DNA of 64,000 bases, from contig CP034537.1 of NCBI GenBank assembly GCA_004000515.1, positions 2,356,001-2,420,000 of the forward strand, in the 5' to 3' direction. The position numbers and the translations under genes are program-made. This document shows, in pieces, positions 21,319 through 31,321 of this stretch. Under the pieces are notes generated by a model. That model worked only from the letters and a program-made list of their open reading frames with translations, searched no databases and was not told the DNA's origin. Source of the stretch: Pseudomonas poae. Lineage in GTDB: Bacteria > Pseudomonadota > Gammaproteobacteria > Pseudomonadales > Pseudomonadaceae. Positions within the stretch are counted from its first letter, which is position 1. Each line of letters starts with the position of its first letter.

Positions 21319-23756
21319 ATGCCTGATCCTGTTGCTGCCAGCTTGCGTCTAGCGCCCGAAGCGCTGACTCGCCCTTTCTCCGCTGAACAGTTCAGCTTCT
21401 CGACCACCAATGATTTGGAGCCCTTTCGCGGTGTGCTTGGCCAGGAACGTGCGGTTGAAGCGTTGCAGTTCGGTGTGGCAATGCCGCGCCCCGGTTACAA
21501 CGTGTTTGTCATGGGCGAGCCGGGTACCGGTCGCTTTTCGTTCGTCAAACGCTACCTGAAGGCTGAAGGTAAACGCCTGCAGACCCCTGCGGATTGGGTC
21601 TACGTGAATAATTTCGATGAGCCTCGCGAACCGCGCGCACTGGAATTGCCAGGCGGCGGCGCGGCGGCGTTCATCAGCGACATTAACGGCTTGGTGGATA
21701 ACCTGGTTGCCACCTTTCCGGCGGTCTTCGAACACCCCACTTACCAGCAACGCAAAAGCGCCATCGACCGCGCGTTCAACCAGCGCTACGACAAAGCCCT
21801 GGACGTGATCGAGCGCCTGGCCCTGGAAAAGGACGTGGCGCTGTACCGCGACAGCACCAACATCGCCTTTACGCCGATGCTGGATGGAAAGGCGCTGGAC
21901 GAGGCGGAGTTCTCGCAACTGCCGGAAGCCGACCGCGAGCGCTTCCACACGGACATCTCCGAGCTGGAAGAGCGCCTGAACGAAGAACTGGCCAGCCTGC
22001 CGCAGTGGAAGCGCGAGTCAAACAACCAACTGCGCCAGTTCAACGAAGAAACCATCACCCTGGCCCTGCAGCCTTTGCTCGCACCGCTGTCGGAAAAGTA
22101 CGCGGAAAACGCGGCTGTCTGCGGTTACCTGCAAGCCATGCAGGTGTATCTGCTCAAGACGGTGGTTGAGCAATTGGTGGACGACGCCAAGACCGACGCC
22201 CAGGCGCGCAAGCTGCTGGAAGAACAATACTGCCCAAGCCTGGTGGTCGGCCACCCGGTCAACGGTGGTGCACCCGTAGTGTTCGAACCGCACCCGACCT
22301 ACGACAACCTGTTCGGCCGTATCGAATACAGCACCGACCAAGGCGCGTTGTACACCACGTATCGCCAGTTACGTCCGGGCGCTTTGCACCGTGCCAATGG
22401 CGGCTTCCTGATCCTGGAAGCCGAGAAAATGCTCGGTGAACCGTTTGTGTGGGACGCTCTCAAGCGTTCCCTGCAGTCGCGCAAATTGAAGATGGAGTCG
22501 CCGTTGGGCGAGCTGGGCCGTCTGGCCACGGTGACCCTCAACCCGCAGATGATCCCGTTGCAGGTCAAAGTGATCATCATCGGTTCGCGCCAGTTGTACT
22601 ACGCGTTGCAGGATGCCGATCCGGACTTCCAGGAAATGTTCCGCGTGCTGGTGGACTTCGACGAAGACATCCCGATGGTGGACGAAAGCCTGGAACAGTT
22701 CGCCCAGTTGCTCAAAACCCGTACGTCGGAAGAAGGCATGGCGCCGCTGACCTCGGACGCGGTGGCGCGCCTGGCGACATACAGTGCGCGGTTGGCGGAG
22801 CACCAAGGCCGCTTGTCGGCGCGCATTGGTGATTTGTTCCAGCTGGTCAGCGAGGCGGACTTCATTCGTCACCTGGCCGGCGATGAGATGACCGATGCGG
22901 GTCACATCGAACGAGCGCTCAAGGCCAAGGCCACGCGCACTGGGCGGGTGTCGGCGCGGATCCTGGACGACATGCTCGCCGGGGTCATCCTGATCGACAC
23001 CGCCGGCGCCGCGGTTGGCAAGTGCAACGGGCTGACGGTATTGGAAGTCGGTGACTCGGCCTTTGGTGTGCCGGCGCGGATCTCTGCCACGGTGTACCCG
23101 GGCGGCAGCGGTATCGTCGACATTGAACGCGAGGTCAACCTTGGCCAGCCGATTCACTCCAAGGGTGTGATGATCCTCACCGGTTACCTGGGCAGCCGTT
23201 ATGCGCAGGAATTCCCGCTGGCGATCTCGGCGAGTATCGCGCTGGAGCAGTCCTACGGTTATGTGGACGGTGACAGCGCGTCCCTCGGCGAGGCGTGCAC
23301 CCTGATCTCGGCCCTGTCAAAAACGCCGCTCAAGCAGTGCTTTGCGATCACCGGCTCTATCAACCAGTTTGGCGAAGTGCAGGCGGTGGGCGGGGTCAAC
23401 GAGAAGATCGAAGGCTTCTTCCGTCTCTGTGAAGCCCGCGGTTTGACTGGTGAGCAGGGGCGATCATTCCCCAGGCCAACGTTGCCACGTTGATGCTGGA
23501 TGAGAAGGTGCTGCAGGCCGTGCGTGCCGGACAGTTCCATATCTACGCGGTGCGCCAGGCGGACGAGGCGTTGAGCCTGCTGGTGGGCGAGCCTGCGGGT
23601 GAGCCGGATGCCGAAGGGCAGTTCCCGGAAGGCTCCGTCAACGCGCGCGTGGTTGAGCGTTTGCGGGTGATTGCGGAGATGATCAGCGAAGAAGACTTGA
23701 AGGAAGCGGAGAAGGAGCTGGCGCAGCAAGCGCTGGCCGAGGCCAAGCCCACCTGA
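21319..23756 (+). CDS. Lon-like ATP-dependent protease, AsrA type (frame broken once)
   Basis: An 812-residue AAA+ protease of the LonB-like S16 group. It has an N-terminal Lon-like region, a P-loop variant GEPGTGRFS at about residues 64-72, an ATPase core, and a C-terminal protease domain with the catalytic serine in GDSASL and the catalytic lysine in GGVNEKIEGF. P. aeruginosa PA0779 (AsrA), which triggers a heat-shock response to tobramycin, has this architecture and is the likely orthologue. The G run 23457-23460 should be five G; the loss moves the last ~97 residues (QANVATLMLDEKVLQAVRAG onward) to another frame. A hairpin lies 27 bp after the stop. Confidence 0.9.
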
Positions 23757-23782
23757 AGGCGGTTTGTCATGAAATTGACTCG

Positions 23783-23818
23783 GGCTGTAGGGACCAACGC
23801 CCGTTGGTCCCTACAGCC
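23783..23818. terminator. Long perfect hairpin after the Lon-like protease gene
   Basis: GGCTGTAGGGACCAACG - CC - CGTTGGTCCCTACAGCC is a perfect 17 bp inverted repeat with a 2-base centre. There is no clean T tract, so it may be an RNA-stabilising stem rather than a classic terminator. It differs in sequence from the REP elements. Confidence 0.55.
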
Positions 23819-23934
23819 TTGGTTTGAACTGGTTTTCTTCTATTCTCTGCTCAAGGGATCTCTACAGGAGTCGCAGGATAGAGACAGCCTCGCCTTGCGT
23901 GAGGTTGAACACCGATCTACCGAGGGTCGCCGCC

Positions 23935-24264
23935 ATGTCGCGCAACCTCTGCCTCACCCGCCAGTGCCTGGGCCTGGTCACCCGTATCGAATGCTCGATT
24001 CGCCCTCTTGCGGGGGATACCGGGATGTGGACCTTGTTGTTTGCCGCCGGAATGACGGGCGAACAGCCTTCCACGATCAAGTCTCAAGGTCCGTTCCACG
24101 GGCCTTTCGTGGCCGAAACCATTCTTGAATCCATCGTCGAAAGCCTGACGCTGCACGGCTATGAGCTGGCAGACGACCCGCAGATCTGGTGCCTGCACTT
24201 GCAGGCCCATCTGCGGCAGCTCAATAGCGGGCGGGTGCACAGCCTCAGCGACACCCGCCACTGA
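23935..24264 (+). CDS. Conserved hypothetical protein
   Basis: A 109-residue protein starting at MSRNLCLTRQCLGLVTRIEC with GAGGG 8 bp upstream. It has no signal peptide, membrane helix or motif that I recognise. The mixed alpha/beta pattern and the C-terminal helix (DPQIWCLHLQAHLRQLN) look like a real folded protein. The frame is open further upstream to 23824 but without a ribosome site. It ends 3 bp before the stop of the convergent lipoprotein gene. Confidence 0.65.
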   Translation: MSRNLCLTRQCLGLVTRIECSIRPLAGDTGMWTLLFAAGMTGEQPSTIKSQGPFHGPFVAETILESIVESLTLHGYELADDPQIWCLHLQAHLRQLNSGRVHSLSDTRH

Positions 24265-24267
24265 GGG

Positions 24268-26094
24268 TTATTTGGTTTCTGGCTTGTCCAGCTTGACCTC
24301 GAAACCGTATTGCACGGTGTTCAGGTCGGTGCGCTGGTAGCTCTCCAGCGATGTCGGCTGACCGTAGAAATAATGCACATCAAACATCGCCGTGCCGTAT
24401 TCCTCGGCGCGGTGGCTTACGCCGAGGATTTCCTTGAGGTAGTTGCCACTGGCGTCCTTGGCATAGAAGCGCCAGCTGTCGGACGGGAATTCCTTTTGGT
24501 CGACGATCAACGCGTTGTCCTTGAGGGTCAGACCCTTGGGCAGTTTGGTCACGTCAATCGTGGCTTTCTCGATATTGGCCAAAAACAGCGGAATTGAGCC
24601 CACCACAAATGCCGGGTTTTCCGGGAACAGGTTCAGGTCGTAGGTGAGAGTGCCGCGCGCAGCATCCAGCTCGAAAGCCTCGGCCGGTAGCTCAATGGGC
24701 TCGCCGCGTTCGCCTTTTTCGTCGGCGGTGAAGAAGGTGATGGGCTCTTCACTGCTGCTGCGTTCGTTGCCCACCAGGTCGTCATTGAAGGTGAACGGGT
24801 GGTCGAACACGATATGTGCAGCGCTGGCGTCTTCGGTGGACTGGCTGATGGTGACGCTGTTTTTCAGCTGGTCCTCGGTCATCGACGCGTCCTTGAGCCA
24901 GCTGGCGGCGCTGTCGTCGTACACGGTGACTGGCATCGGCAGGGCCTGTACGGTTTTTTGCAGGCTGTTTTTGTCGAAACGCTGTACGGGCAGGTCGAGG
25001 TCTTTGCGGGTGACCGTGGCCGTGGAGAAGTCGAGTACATCGACCTGTAGGTTATCGATCAAGCCATTGAAATAGACCTTGGCGTAATGGCTGCTCTGTT
25101 TATGTTCGAAGGCTTTTTGCTCGTCAGTGAGCTGTTTTTCGAACGCATCGGACCAGGTTTTCTGTTTTTGCATCTCGGCCAGTTGTTTCTCGTAGAACTC
25201 CACCTGCGCGGCATTCTCGTTGATCGAGCCTGAACGCGTGAGGAATTGCCCCGTGCTGTCCCGTGCCTGAACCAGCAGCGGGTTGGGCGATTCGTCGCCG
25301 ACTTCCGGCGCCAACGGTGCGCTGTTGGTCAGCTCGATTTCGGCGTAGTTCTTTTCCAGCAACAGCAGGTTGAGGGTGACCGTGCCCTCGGTGCGTTTGT
25401 GGCCGACGTCTTTTTTCGACAGGTCGAACGTCAGCACTTTGCCAGGCGCAACCACTTCAACCGCACCTTTGAGGCTGACGGGCTGTGGTTGGCTCTTGTT
25501 CTCTGTCTCGACGCCCTCGATGAATGGGTAGGTCACCGTCAGGTCGTCAGGGTTGGTCAGGTTGGAGCTGCTGGGGCTCAGTTGGATGCCGGGATCGGTT
25601 TCCGACCATTCAGGCTGGAAGGGAATGACCTTGTTGTTGCTCAGGGTGACCGACTGCCATTCCAGAACGTGGGGGAACGGGAACTGGTCCGGGGTGTTGA
25701 AGCTGAACGGGAAGACCGGCTGCAAATCCGTCAGGTAGTCGGAGTGGGAGGCTTTGCGCAGCACGAACAGGCCATTGACGTAGGTATCCACCAAGGCTTG
25801 GGGAGTGGGGTAATGCTTGAGCAGGGCCAAGGTGTCTTCGCCGTACTCGGCCTCGATCGGCTTGTCGGCGAGCTTGACCCGTGCGCGCTCCAGCAACAGC
25901 AACGAACCACCGAGGTCGGCGATGGCGTCGCGCAGTTTTGGGTCCTGGATGCTGTCCAGTGACTGTTCGAACTTTGCGGTTTTCTCTTCGAGGGTGACCT
26001 GCTTTTTCTGCTCATCTTTGGGGGAGCAGCCGCTGGCCATCAGCAACGCCGCACACAGGCCGATACTGGCCAAAGGGGATCGCACATCCATCAT
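24268..26094 (-). CDS. Large lipoprotein of unknown function
   Basis: A 608-residue protein with a lipoprotein signal (lipobox MASGC after a hydrophobic stretch). A coiled-coil-like charged region follows (DEQKKQVTLEEKTAKFEQSL), then long beta-rich segments interrupted by a Lys/Gln-rich helix near the middle (EFYEKQLAEMQKQKTWSDAF). I start at MMDVRSPLASIG because AGGAAG lies 5 bp before it; an ATG 24 bp further upstream is in frame but places that site inside the gene. It is intact and probably sits in the outer-membrane inner leaflet. I do not recognise a family. Confidence 0.8.
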   Translation of the reverse strand: MMDVRSPLASIGLCAALLMASGCSPKDEQKKQVTLEEKTAKFEQSLDSIQDPKLRDAIADLGGSLLLLERARVKLADKPIEAEYGEDTLALLKHYPTPQALVDTYVNGLFVLRKASHSDYLTDLQPVFPFSFNTPDQFPFPHVLEWQSVTLSNNKVIPFQPEWSETDPGIQLSPSSSNLTNPDDLTVTYPFIEGVETENKSQPQPVSLKGAVEVVAPGKVLTFDLSKKDVGHKRTEGTVTLNLLLLEKNYAEIELTNSAPLAPEVGDESPNPLLVQARDSTGQFLTRSGSINENAAQVEFYEKQLAEMQKQKTWSDAFEKQLTDEQKAFEHKQSSHYAKVYFNGLIDNLQVDVLDFSTATVTRKDLDLPVQRFDKNSLQKTVQALPMPVTVYDDSAASWLKDASMTEDQLKNSVTISQSTEDASAAHIVFDHPFTFNDDLVGNERSSSEEPITFFTADEKGERGEPIELPAEAFELDAARGTLTYDLNLFPENPAFVVGSIPLFLANIEKATIDVTKLPKGLTLKDNALIVDQKEFPSDSWRFYAKDASGNYLKEILGVSHRAEEYGTAMFDVHYFYGQPTSLESYQRTDLNTVQYGFEVKLDKPETK

Positions 26095-26256
26095 CTGAGT
26101 CTTCCTGTCCGACGTCATCGAGCCGAGTTGATGGGCTCGACACTAGCAGAAAAACGCTCTTACAGATGCCGCCTGGGTCAGTTTTCTCGCGGTTACAGCT
26201 GTTTGGTAGTGGCTGGTATACTCGCCGCCATTTTTAGCCAAGCTGTGTGAGATCCC

Positions 26257-26745
26257 ATGGAACGCTTTATCGAAAATACGATGTACGCCTCACGCTGGCT
26301 GTTGGCGCCTATCTACCTCGGGTTGTCCCTGGGCCTGCTGATCCTGGCGCTGAAGTTCTTCCAGGAAATCATCCATGTGCTGCCCAACGTGTTCACCATG
26401 TTGGAGGCGGACGTCATCCTGTTGCTGCTGTCGCTGATCGACATGGCCCTGGTCGGCGGCTTGCTGGTGATGGTGATGATCTCCGGCTACGAGAACTTCG
26501 TCTCGCAGCTGGATATCGATGACAACAAGGAAAAGCTCAACTGGCTGGGCACCATGGACTCTTCGTCGCTGAAGATGAAGGTGGCAGCCTCCATCGTGGC
26601 GATTTCGTCCATCCATTTGCTGCGCATCTTCATGGACGCCAAGAACGTCGATCCACAGCACCTGATGTGGTACGTGATCATCCACATGACCTTCGTGGTC
26701 TCGGCGTTTGCCATGGGTTACCTGGACAAACTCACCAAGCACTGA
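26257..26745 (+). CDS. UPF0114 / YqhA family inner-membrane protein
   Basis: A 162-residue protein with about four membrane helices, including [20 protein letters not shown] and [20 protein letters not shown], and the family core [17 protein letters not shown] between helices. The N-terminus [20 protein letters not shown] is characteristic of YqhA/UPF0114. Function is not established. It is monocistronic on the plus strand between divergent and convergent minus-strand genes. Confidence 0.92.
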   Translation: MERFIENTMYASRWLLAPIYLGLSLGLLILALKFFQEIIHVLPNVFTMLEADVILLLLSLIDMALVGGLLVMVMISGYENFVSQLDIDDNKEKLNWLGTMDSSSLKMKVAASIVAISSIHLLRIFMDAKNVDPQHLMWYVIIHMTFVVSAFAMGYLDKLTKH

Positions 26746-26760
26746 TGCCCCGCGCCAGCC

Positions 26761-28195
26761 TTATTGCTCGATGAAGTAGTAAGGCTGGCGGCTGATCGCC
26801 ATCTCCTTGATCACCGTCACCTTCTCATCCAACCCCTTGGTGTGATCCGTCAGCACAACGTTGCCGGGTTTGGCGGTGAGAAAAGCGCGCAACTCAGGCT
26901 CGCTTTGCAGGATGGGTACATAGGCCTGCATGTAGAACACACCGGCTCCGGAAATACGTTCGTTGGGTTGGAACATCGCCACTTCTCGACCTTCTGCCTG
27001 CAGCGCCTGGAGTTGGCTGATCACCGGCACGAACGACTCGCGCTTGTCGGCCTTGGGGATAAACCAGAAAGCCGCGCCCAAGTAGCTGGCAAACAGCACG
27101 GTAAATACCCCAGCAATCACCGGTCGGTGGTAGCGGTACAGGCCAGGCTTGCGGTCTTTCAGCCATTGCAGCAACACGTAGGCATATTCCGCCGCCAGTA
27201 CCGTGGCCGCTGGCGTGAGGGACATCAGGTAAACGGTACGTTTGCTGGACGCCAGCGTCAGCAAGGTGAACTGCGCCACCAGCCACACACTGAAAAACAG
27301 GCGGTAGCGATTGCGCATCAGGCTTTTGCGGAAATGCCACAGGCCCAGGTACACCAGGATGTTCCACGGCAGGAACGCCTGGGGCAGCTTGGCGATGTAG
27401 TAGTAGAACGGCTCGTAATGGCCGGCTTCGACAAACGAGCCGCTGAAACGCCCGACGCTATTGGTCCACAGCACTTCGCCGACAGCCTGCATTCCGCCGC
27501 GCTGGAACAGGAAGCCCAGCCAGATCATCAGCGGCACCAGCGCCAACAACGTGAACAGCCCCGGCTTGATCCAGTCACCGACGCGCAGGCGCTTGTCCAT
27601 CACACTGGTCACGGCCAGGTACACAAAAATCACAATGCCCGGCATCGCCAGACCCAGCACCCCTTTGCTCAGGGTGGCGATCACCATGCCGACGGTAAAC
27701 AGCGCCCAAGCCCAGGCGCTAGAGCCTTGGCGATCAGGGCGCATGACTTGGTAGAACGCCAGCAGCGCCGTGGTCACGCCAAGGGTGAGCAATGCGTCTT
27801 CACCCACACCGCGCACATTGCCCCAAAAACTGGCCATGGTCGCCAGGATCAACGCCGCGCCGAACGCCAGGTTCTTTGGCCGGCCGAATTGACGCAGCAT
27901 CCCGTAGAACAGCATCACGCTGAACAACCCGGCAAACGCCGAAGCCAGCCGCACGGCCCAGGTAGTGCCGCCAAACAGGCGAATCGCACCGGCGTCGAGC
28001 CATAGGCTCAGAGGCGGTTTTTTCCAGGAAGGGCTCGCGAAACAGGCGCGGCACCACCCAATCATTGTCGAGGTGCATAGCCATGGCGATCCCGGCAACG
28101 CGGGCTTCGGTGGAACCTTGCAGCTCGTGTCTGCCCAGGGCGAAGAAGAACAGCAAACCTATAAGCAGCAACAGCAGAGGAACGGGACGCGTCAT
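26761..28195 (-). CDS. ArnT-like family 39 glycosyltransferase (frame broken once)
   Basis: A polytopic membrane transferase of the PMT/ArnT (GT39) group, which moves sugars from polyprenyl carriers to lipid A or protein. The first periplasmic loop shows the family pattern EARVAGIAMAMHLDNDWVVP followed by FREPFLEKPPLSLWL; the acidic residue in that loop is the usual catalytic one. About ten membrane helices follow, then a soluble C-terminal domain. The T run 28018-28023 has one extra base (expected EKPPLSLW). Corrected length is 477 residues, shorter than E. coli ArnT (~550). The substrate is unknown and no arn genes are adjacent. Confidence 0.87.
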
Positions 28196-28357
28196 GGGTT
28201 CAAGCTACCGGGGCAGGGGACCGTTCGGGGGAACGGTCATTGCAATTGGCTAGTATCTGTCGGGGATTCTGAATATTTCGTGAACGAGAGTGGGTTTTTG
28301 TCATTGTCACAGCCCACGCCTTGGGCACGCGCTTGGATGATGGAAACGCATCACAGC

Positions 28358-28396
28358 AAAAGGCCGAGCCGCAGAATGAGTGCGCCTCGGCCTTTT
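28358..28396 (-). terminator. Terminator hairpin after the DUF6124-like gene
   Basis: AAAAGGCCGAG and CTCGGCCTTTT are perfectly complementary around a 17-base loop. It lies 4 bp past the stop of the minus-strand gene, and its flanking A and T tracts would also serve the plus strand. Confidence 0.85.
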
Positions 28397-28400
28397 CGGG

Positions 28401-28652
28401 TTATTGGACAGTTTGCGGAGCTTGGGTGAGTACCAGCACGCGCTCCACCAACAATTCACCGAGCACGATCAATTGCTGAGTGGCCAGCAGCTTGTGGCGG
28501 TGGGCGCCGTCGAGTTCGAAGGCCAGGTCGGTGGTCATGGCGTTGAGGGACGCGAGGGTTTCGCTGGTTTGGATCAACAGGGTTTCGGCTGGGATGTCTG
28601 GAGCTAGGGTGAAGAGGGTGGTGGAGGGGGGATTGGGGGTGAGTTTTTTCAT
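28401..28652 (-). CDS. DUF6124-like small protein
   Basis: An 83-residue protein, MKKLTPNPPSTTLFTLAPDI followed by an amphipathic helix containing TLLIQTSETLASLNAMTTDL and a second helix with KLLATQQLIVLGELLVERVL. This N-P-P-x-T-x-x-F/Y then helix-helix layout is that of the very common Pseudomonas DUF6124 proteins, whose function is unknown. The ATG at 28652 has GGAG upstream. It is followed directly by its own terminator. Confidence 0.72.
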   Translation of the reverse strand: MKKLTPNPPSTTLFTLAPDIPAETLLIQTSETLASLNAMTTDLAFELDGAHRHKLLATQQLIVLGELLVERVLVLTQAPQTVQ

Positions 28653-29543
28653 GGTGGTAGCTCCTTGATTGGTGGAGTCGCCAGACATCGCTGCTAAACG
28701 AAAAGGGTGGCGACTGTGCACGGGTTAGCAGACCAGGAATCAAGGAACCCGGCGCACCCGAAAGTGCCCCACGCACAGCCGCCATAATACGAACCAGACA
28801 ATGTTGAACACATCGTTCGAACGGATGGTGACCTTGCAGGCCTTGATATTAAACGAGCTGCTAAACCCGGTCGCTGATTTTGTAGCGACTGGAGGAGGTT
28901 ATCTGTGGAGGAGGTGTTGCACCAGTTCATCAACGGCGCGATAGCTTGCGGGAAAATTCCGAGGGCTGTTCGGCTGGGCTTTCCAAATCGCAAAACAACA
29001 AAACCCGCAGTTGGCGGGTTTTGGTGATGCTGAAGTGCCGGGGTAATCTGAACTGATTCTGTAACATGCTGATTTTTATAGTTTATATTCGGTTACAATT
29101 TTTGCTGGAATACCTTTTGGAATACCATTCGAGAATCTTCATAAATTCCTGCCTTCACATCGACCAAAGCTGAATGCCACATCTGTGCCTCGGATCTCGC
29201 TTTTGAGCGCAACCAACGGCTTGTGATAGCGATTGCTGGCGCTTGTTCATTTCTTCGCTCGCTCTGGCGAGCCAGCGCGTGCCTTATGCCGTCGCGTACG
29301 GCAAATGCGCTCCTGCTCCGATCCTCATGCCAATCTTCGCCATCTGGGAGCGCCTCGGCAGATGCGGCAAAAACTGCGATGGAGCTCTGCGCGACGAATC
29401 TGATTCAGGATACCGTTCAGGGCAAAAGTGCGGATAGTTTCGCTGGTACGAAGATGATCGCCCTACTCAAGTTCGCCCAAGGTTCAACGTTACCTCTGGT
29501 TCTGCTTTGCCATCTATGAGTAAGGAATCGTTGAGTATCTTGG
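28653..29543. other. Gene-poor boundary between core and accessory DNA
   Basis: About 890 bp with no well-supported gene. It contains a terminator-like hairpin at 28999-29022 (AAAACCCGC-AGTTG-GCGGGTTTT) with no obvious gene feeding it, then sequence that becomes AT-rich. A 98-residue plus-strand open frame at 29223-29519 (containing SLWRASACLMPSRTANALLL) has no good ribosome site and overlaps a hairpin cluster, so I do not call it a gene. No tRNA and no integrase is present to mark an insertion point. Confidence 0.5.
29257..29303. repeat. Tandem hairpin element in accessory DNA
   Basis: Two perfect palindromic stems lie close together: GCTCGC-TCTG-GCGAGC (29257-29272, overlapping the alternative stem CTGGC-GA-GCCAG) and GCCGT-CGCGT-ACGGC (29288-29302). 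Hairpin clusters of this kind occur at single-strand replication or packaging sites, and a Gp2-like gene lies 2 kb downstream. The function is inference. Confidence 0.45.
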
Positions 29544-30394
29544 TTAACTGTTGTTTATTAACTTAAATATTCTGATTTTTTCGGGTATGTAGCCATTTTT
29601 CTCTGTTTCCATTTCTAAAAGAATCTCTAGGATTCTTGCGCGGCCAATCTCATGAAGGCTGGCTAATTTGTCAAGGTTCGCGACGGCCTTGTCTGAAAGA
29701 ACAAAATTATATTGAGCCTTTCCTATGAGGCTTTTCCTGTATTTTTGCTGGCTCCACCTTTTTTTTATTCTATCGATATATAGTGTTTTTTGCTCTGTCG
29801 TTAAGTTTGCACTGTCAAAAAAAATTAATAGGTCTTCGTATGTTTCAAATGGCTTTGAGTAGAGCACGGTGAGACTGGTGTTCTTGTTCAGCCAGTCCCA
29901 GGCGAGAGCGCTTTTTTATCATCGTCCTTGAACCATTTGTAAGTATTGTCTCCGCTTTTATGAGCGTTCCATTGGATCTTCAAGCTATCCAGCGTTAGCT
30001 TCTTTTGAGTGGTGTCGACTTGCCATAGGTCGATTATTAAAATGAGACGATCTTTACCAAATATATCCTGAGGGGTGTTGTTCCAGTTATATCCTGCGTA
30101 TTGAGTAAATTTTTGATATACCCACTCTATTTGGCGACTCCCTTCGTTGAGCCAGTCTAGTTGTCGTTCAGGCAATAGTTGCTTGTTTTTATCGTCTATG
30201 GCTCGTGGGGTTAACCATGCGTTTTGGTCGAGATAATGGGCCATTTTATCCCTCATCCCCATTCTTGATTCTGCGTATGAGCCTAGGTTGGCGCCATGGC
30301 CTGTCAGCCAGAACCAAAGCCAAAGATCTCGTCTGTGACTGGCTGTCTTGTCTTCAAGAATGCGTGCCAACAGGTCTGTGTAATGGACTGCCAT
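29544..30394 (-). CDS. Unknown accessory protein (frame broken once)
   Basis: I do not recognise this family. The protein starts MAVHYTDLLARILEDKTASH with a weak GAGA ribosome site. The N-terminal half is Trp-rich (RRDLWLWFWLTGHGANLGSY; RLILIIDLWQV). The C-terminal part includes a lysine/arginine-rich helix (YIDRIKKRWSQQKYRKSLIG) and a segment, YNFVLSDKAVANLDKLASLH, followed by a helix, that looks like a ribbon-helix-helix DNA-binding motif. The T run 29912-29917 lacks one base (expected DDDKKSALAWDWLNK); corrected length is 283 residues. Low GC content marks it as acquired. Neighbours are AlpA-like and Gp2-like genes on the other strand. Confidence 0.6.
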
Positions 30395-30799
30395 GGTGTT
30401 CTCTCTAGCTAAATTCAAGATTCATTTTTGAATAAATTGTGTAGGGATTTAGGTGCTATTTAGAGGTTATTTAGAAACTCTCTAGTAGATGATTTTTATC
30501 TAAAATCCCTGGTTTAACCAGTAGCTGTTGGCTTCTGCCTCTGATCCTACAGTGCTAAGCCTAGATTAAGCAATCGCTGGTCCGGATCTACCTTTCGCTC
30601 TGGGAGCTGGGGGCTGGGCGCTGTGATGGGAGTGTAGGTAGAAAGGAGGCTTGGTCATGGCTCGCTCGAGGCGACCGGTCATCGGGGAGCAATAGTCATC
30701 GCACGGCTGCTATCAATGCGTTGAGTCGAGGCAGCTCTGCCTTTCAGTTAATTTCTACTGGGCTTGCCAATCCTCTGGACGAATACAGGAGCTCCGTTC
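30395..30799. other. Intergenic region between divergent accessory genes
   Basis: About 405 bp separate the unknown minus-strand gene from the alpA-like gene, so both promoters should lie here. No operator repeats or clear promoter boxes were recognised. Confidence 0.4.
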
Positions 30800-30991
30800 A
30801 TGAGGATAATTCGCTTGAAAGATGTAATGGGATCGACGGGCTTGGGGCGGTCGACAATTTACAAGTATATATCCGAGGGAGGGTTCCCTCGGCCAATATC
30901 CTTGGGGGATAGGAATGTTGGTTGGCTGGAAAGTGAGATACATGAGTGGATTCTGGAGCGGGTAGAGCAGCGTGATAAGTTGTTGGGATAA
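30800..30991 (+). CDS. AlpA-family DNA-binding regulator
   Basis: A 63-residue helix-turn-helix protein: RLKDVMGSTGLGRSTIYKYI then GGFPRPISLGDRNVGWLESE and IHEWILERV, which is the complete AlpA/MerR-like fold of excisionase-type activators. The start MRIIRLKD has GGAG upstream. AlpA proteins activate integrase or excision genes of cryptic prophages, P4-type satellites and islands. No integrase is present nearby, so here it may control the Gp2-like gene 330 bp downstream. Confidence 0.85.
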   Translation: MRIIRLKDVMGSTGLGRSTIYKYISEGGFPRPISLGDRNVGWLESEIHEWILERVEQRDKLLG

Positions 30992-31321
30992 TAATAGTCT
31001 GGCAGAGCTTCCATCATGACTTGGCTGAGGTCAGGTCACGATGGTTTTTTGCCGGAGTTATGATTTTATGTTTTCGGATGCGATTAGCTTAGGTTTGTTG
31101 CTGTCGGTAGTCAGAGAGCGCACTGTTTGTTTTCGGTATTGGTAGTATGCTTTTGTAGTTGTTTTTACTGGCTGCTCATGCTCTCTGTTGTAGCTGTCTT
31201 GTTAGGTTTGTGGGTGGAGTAAGTGTTTATATAGATGATTGCATGTGTATGGCTGTTCAGGTGTTTAGTTAAAAAGTACTTGTTGTGCTGAGTATATGTA
31301 ACTAAACCATGGAGCCGTAAC
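30992..31321. other. AT-rich intergenic region
   Basis: 330 bp of low-GC sequence between the alpA-like and Gp2-like genes. Nothing coding was found; the TG- and T-rich composition is unlike the chromosome to the left. Confidence 0.4.

Noticed and set aside
29223..29519. 98-codon plus-strand open frame in accessory DNA
   Set aside because: No ribosome site, unusual Ser/Ala-rich composition, and it runs through two perfect hairpins. More likely non-coding structured DNA.
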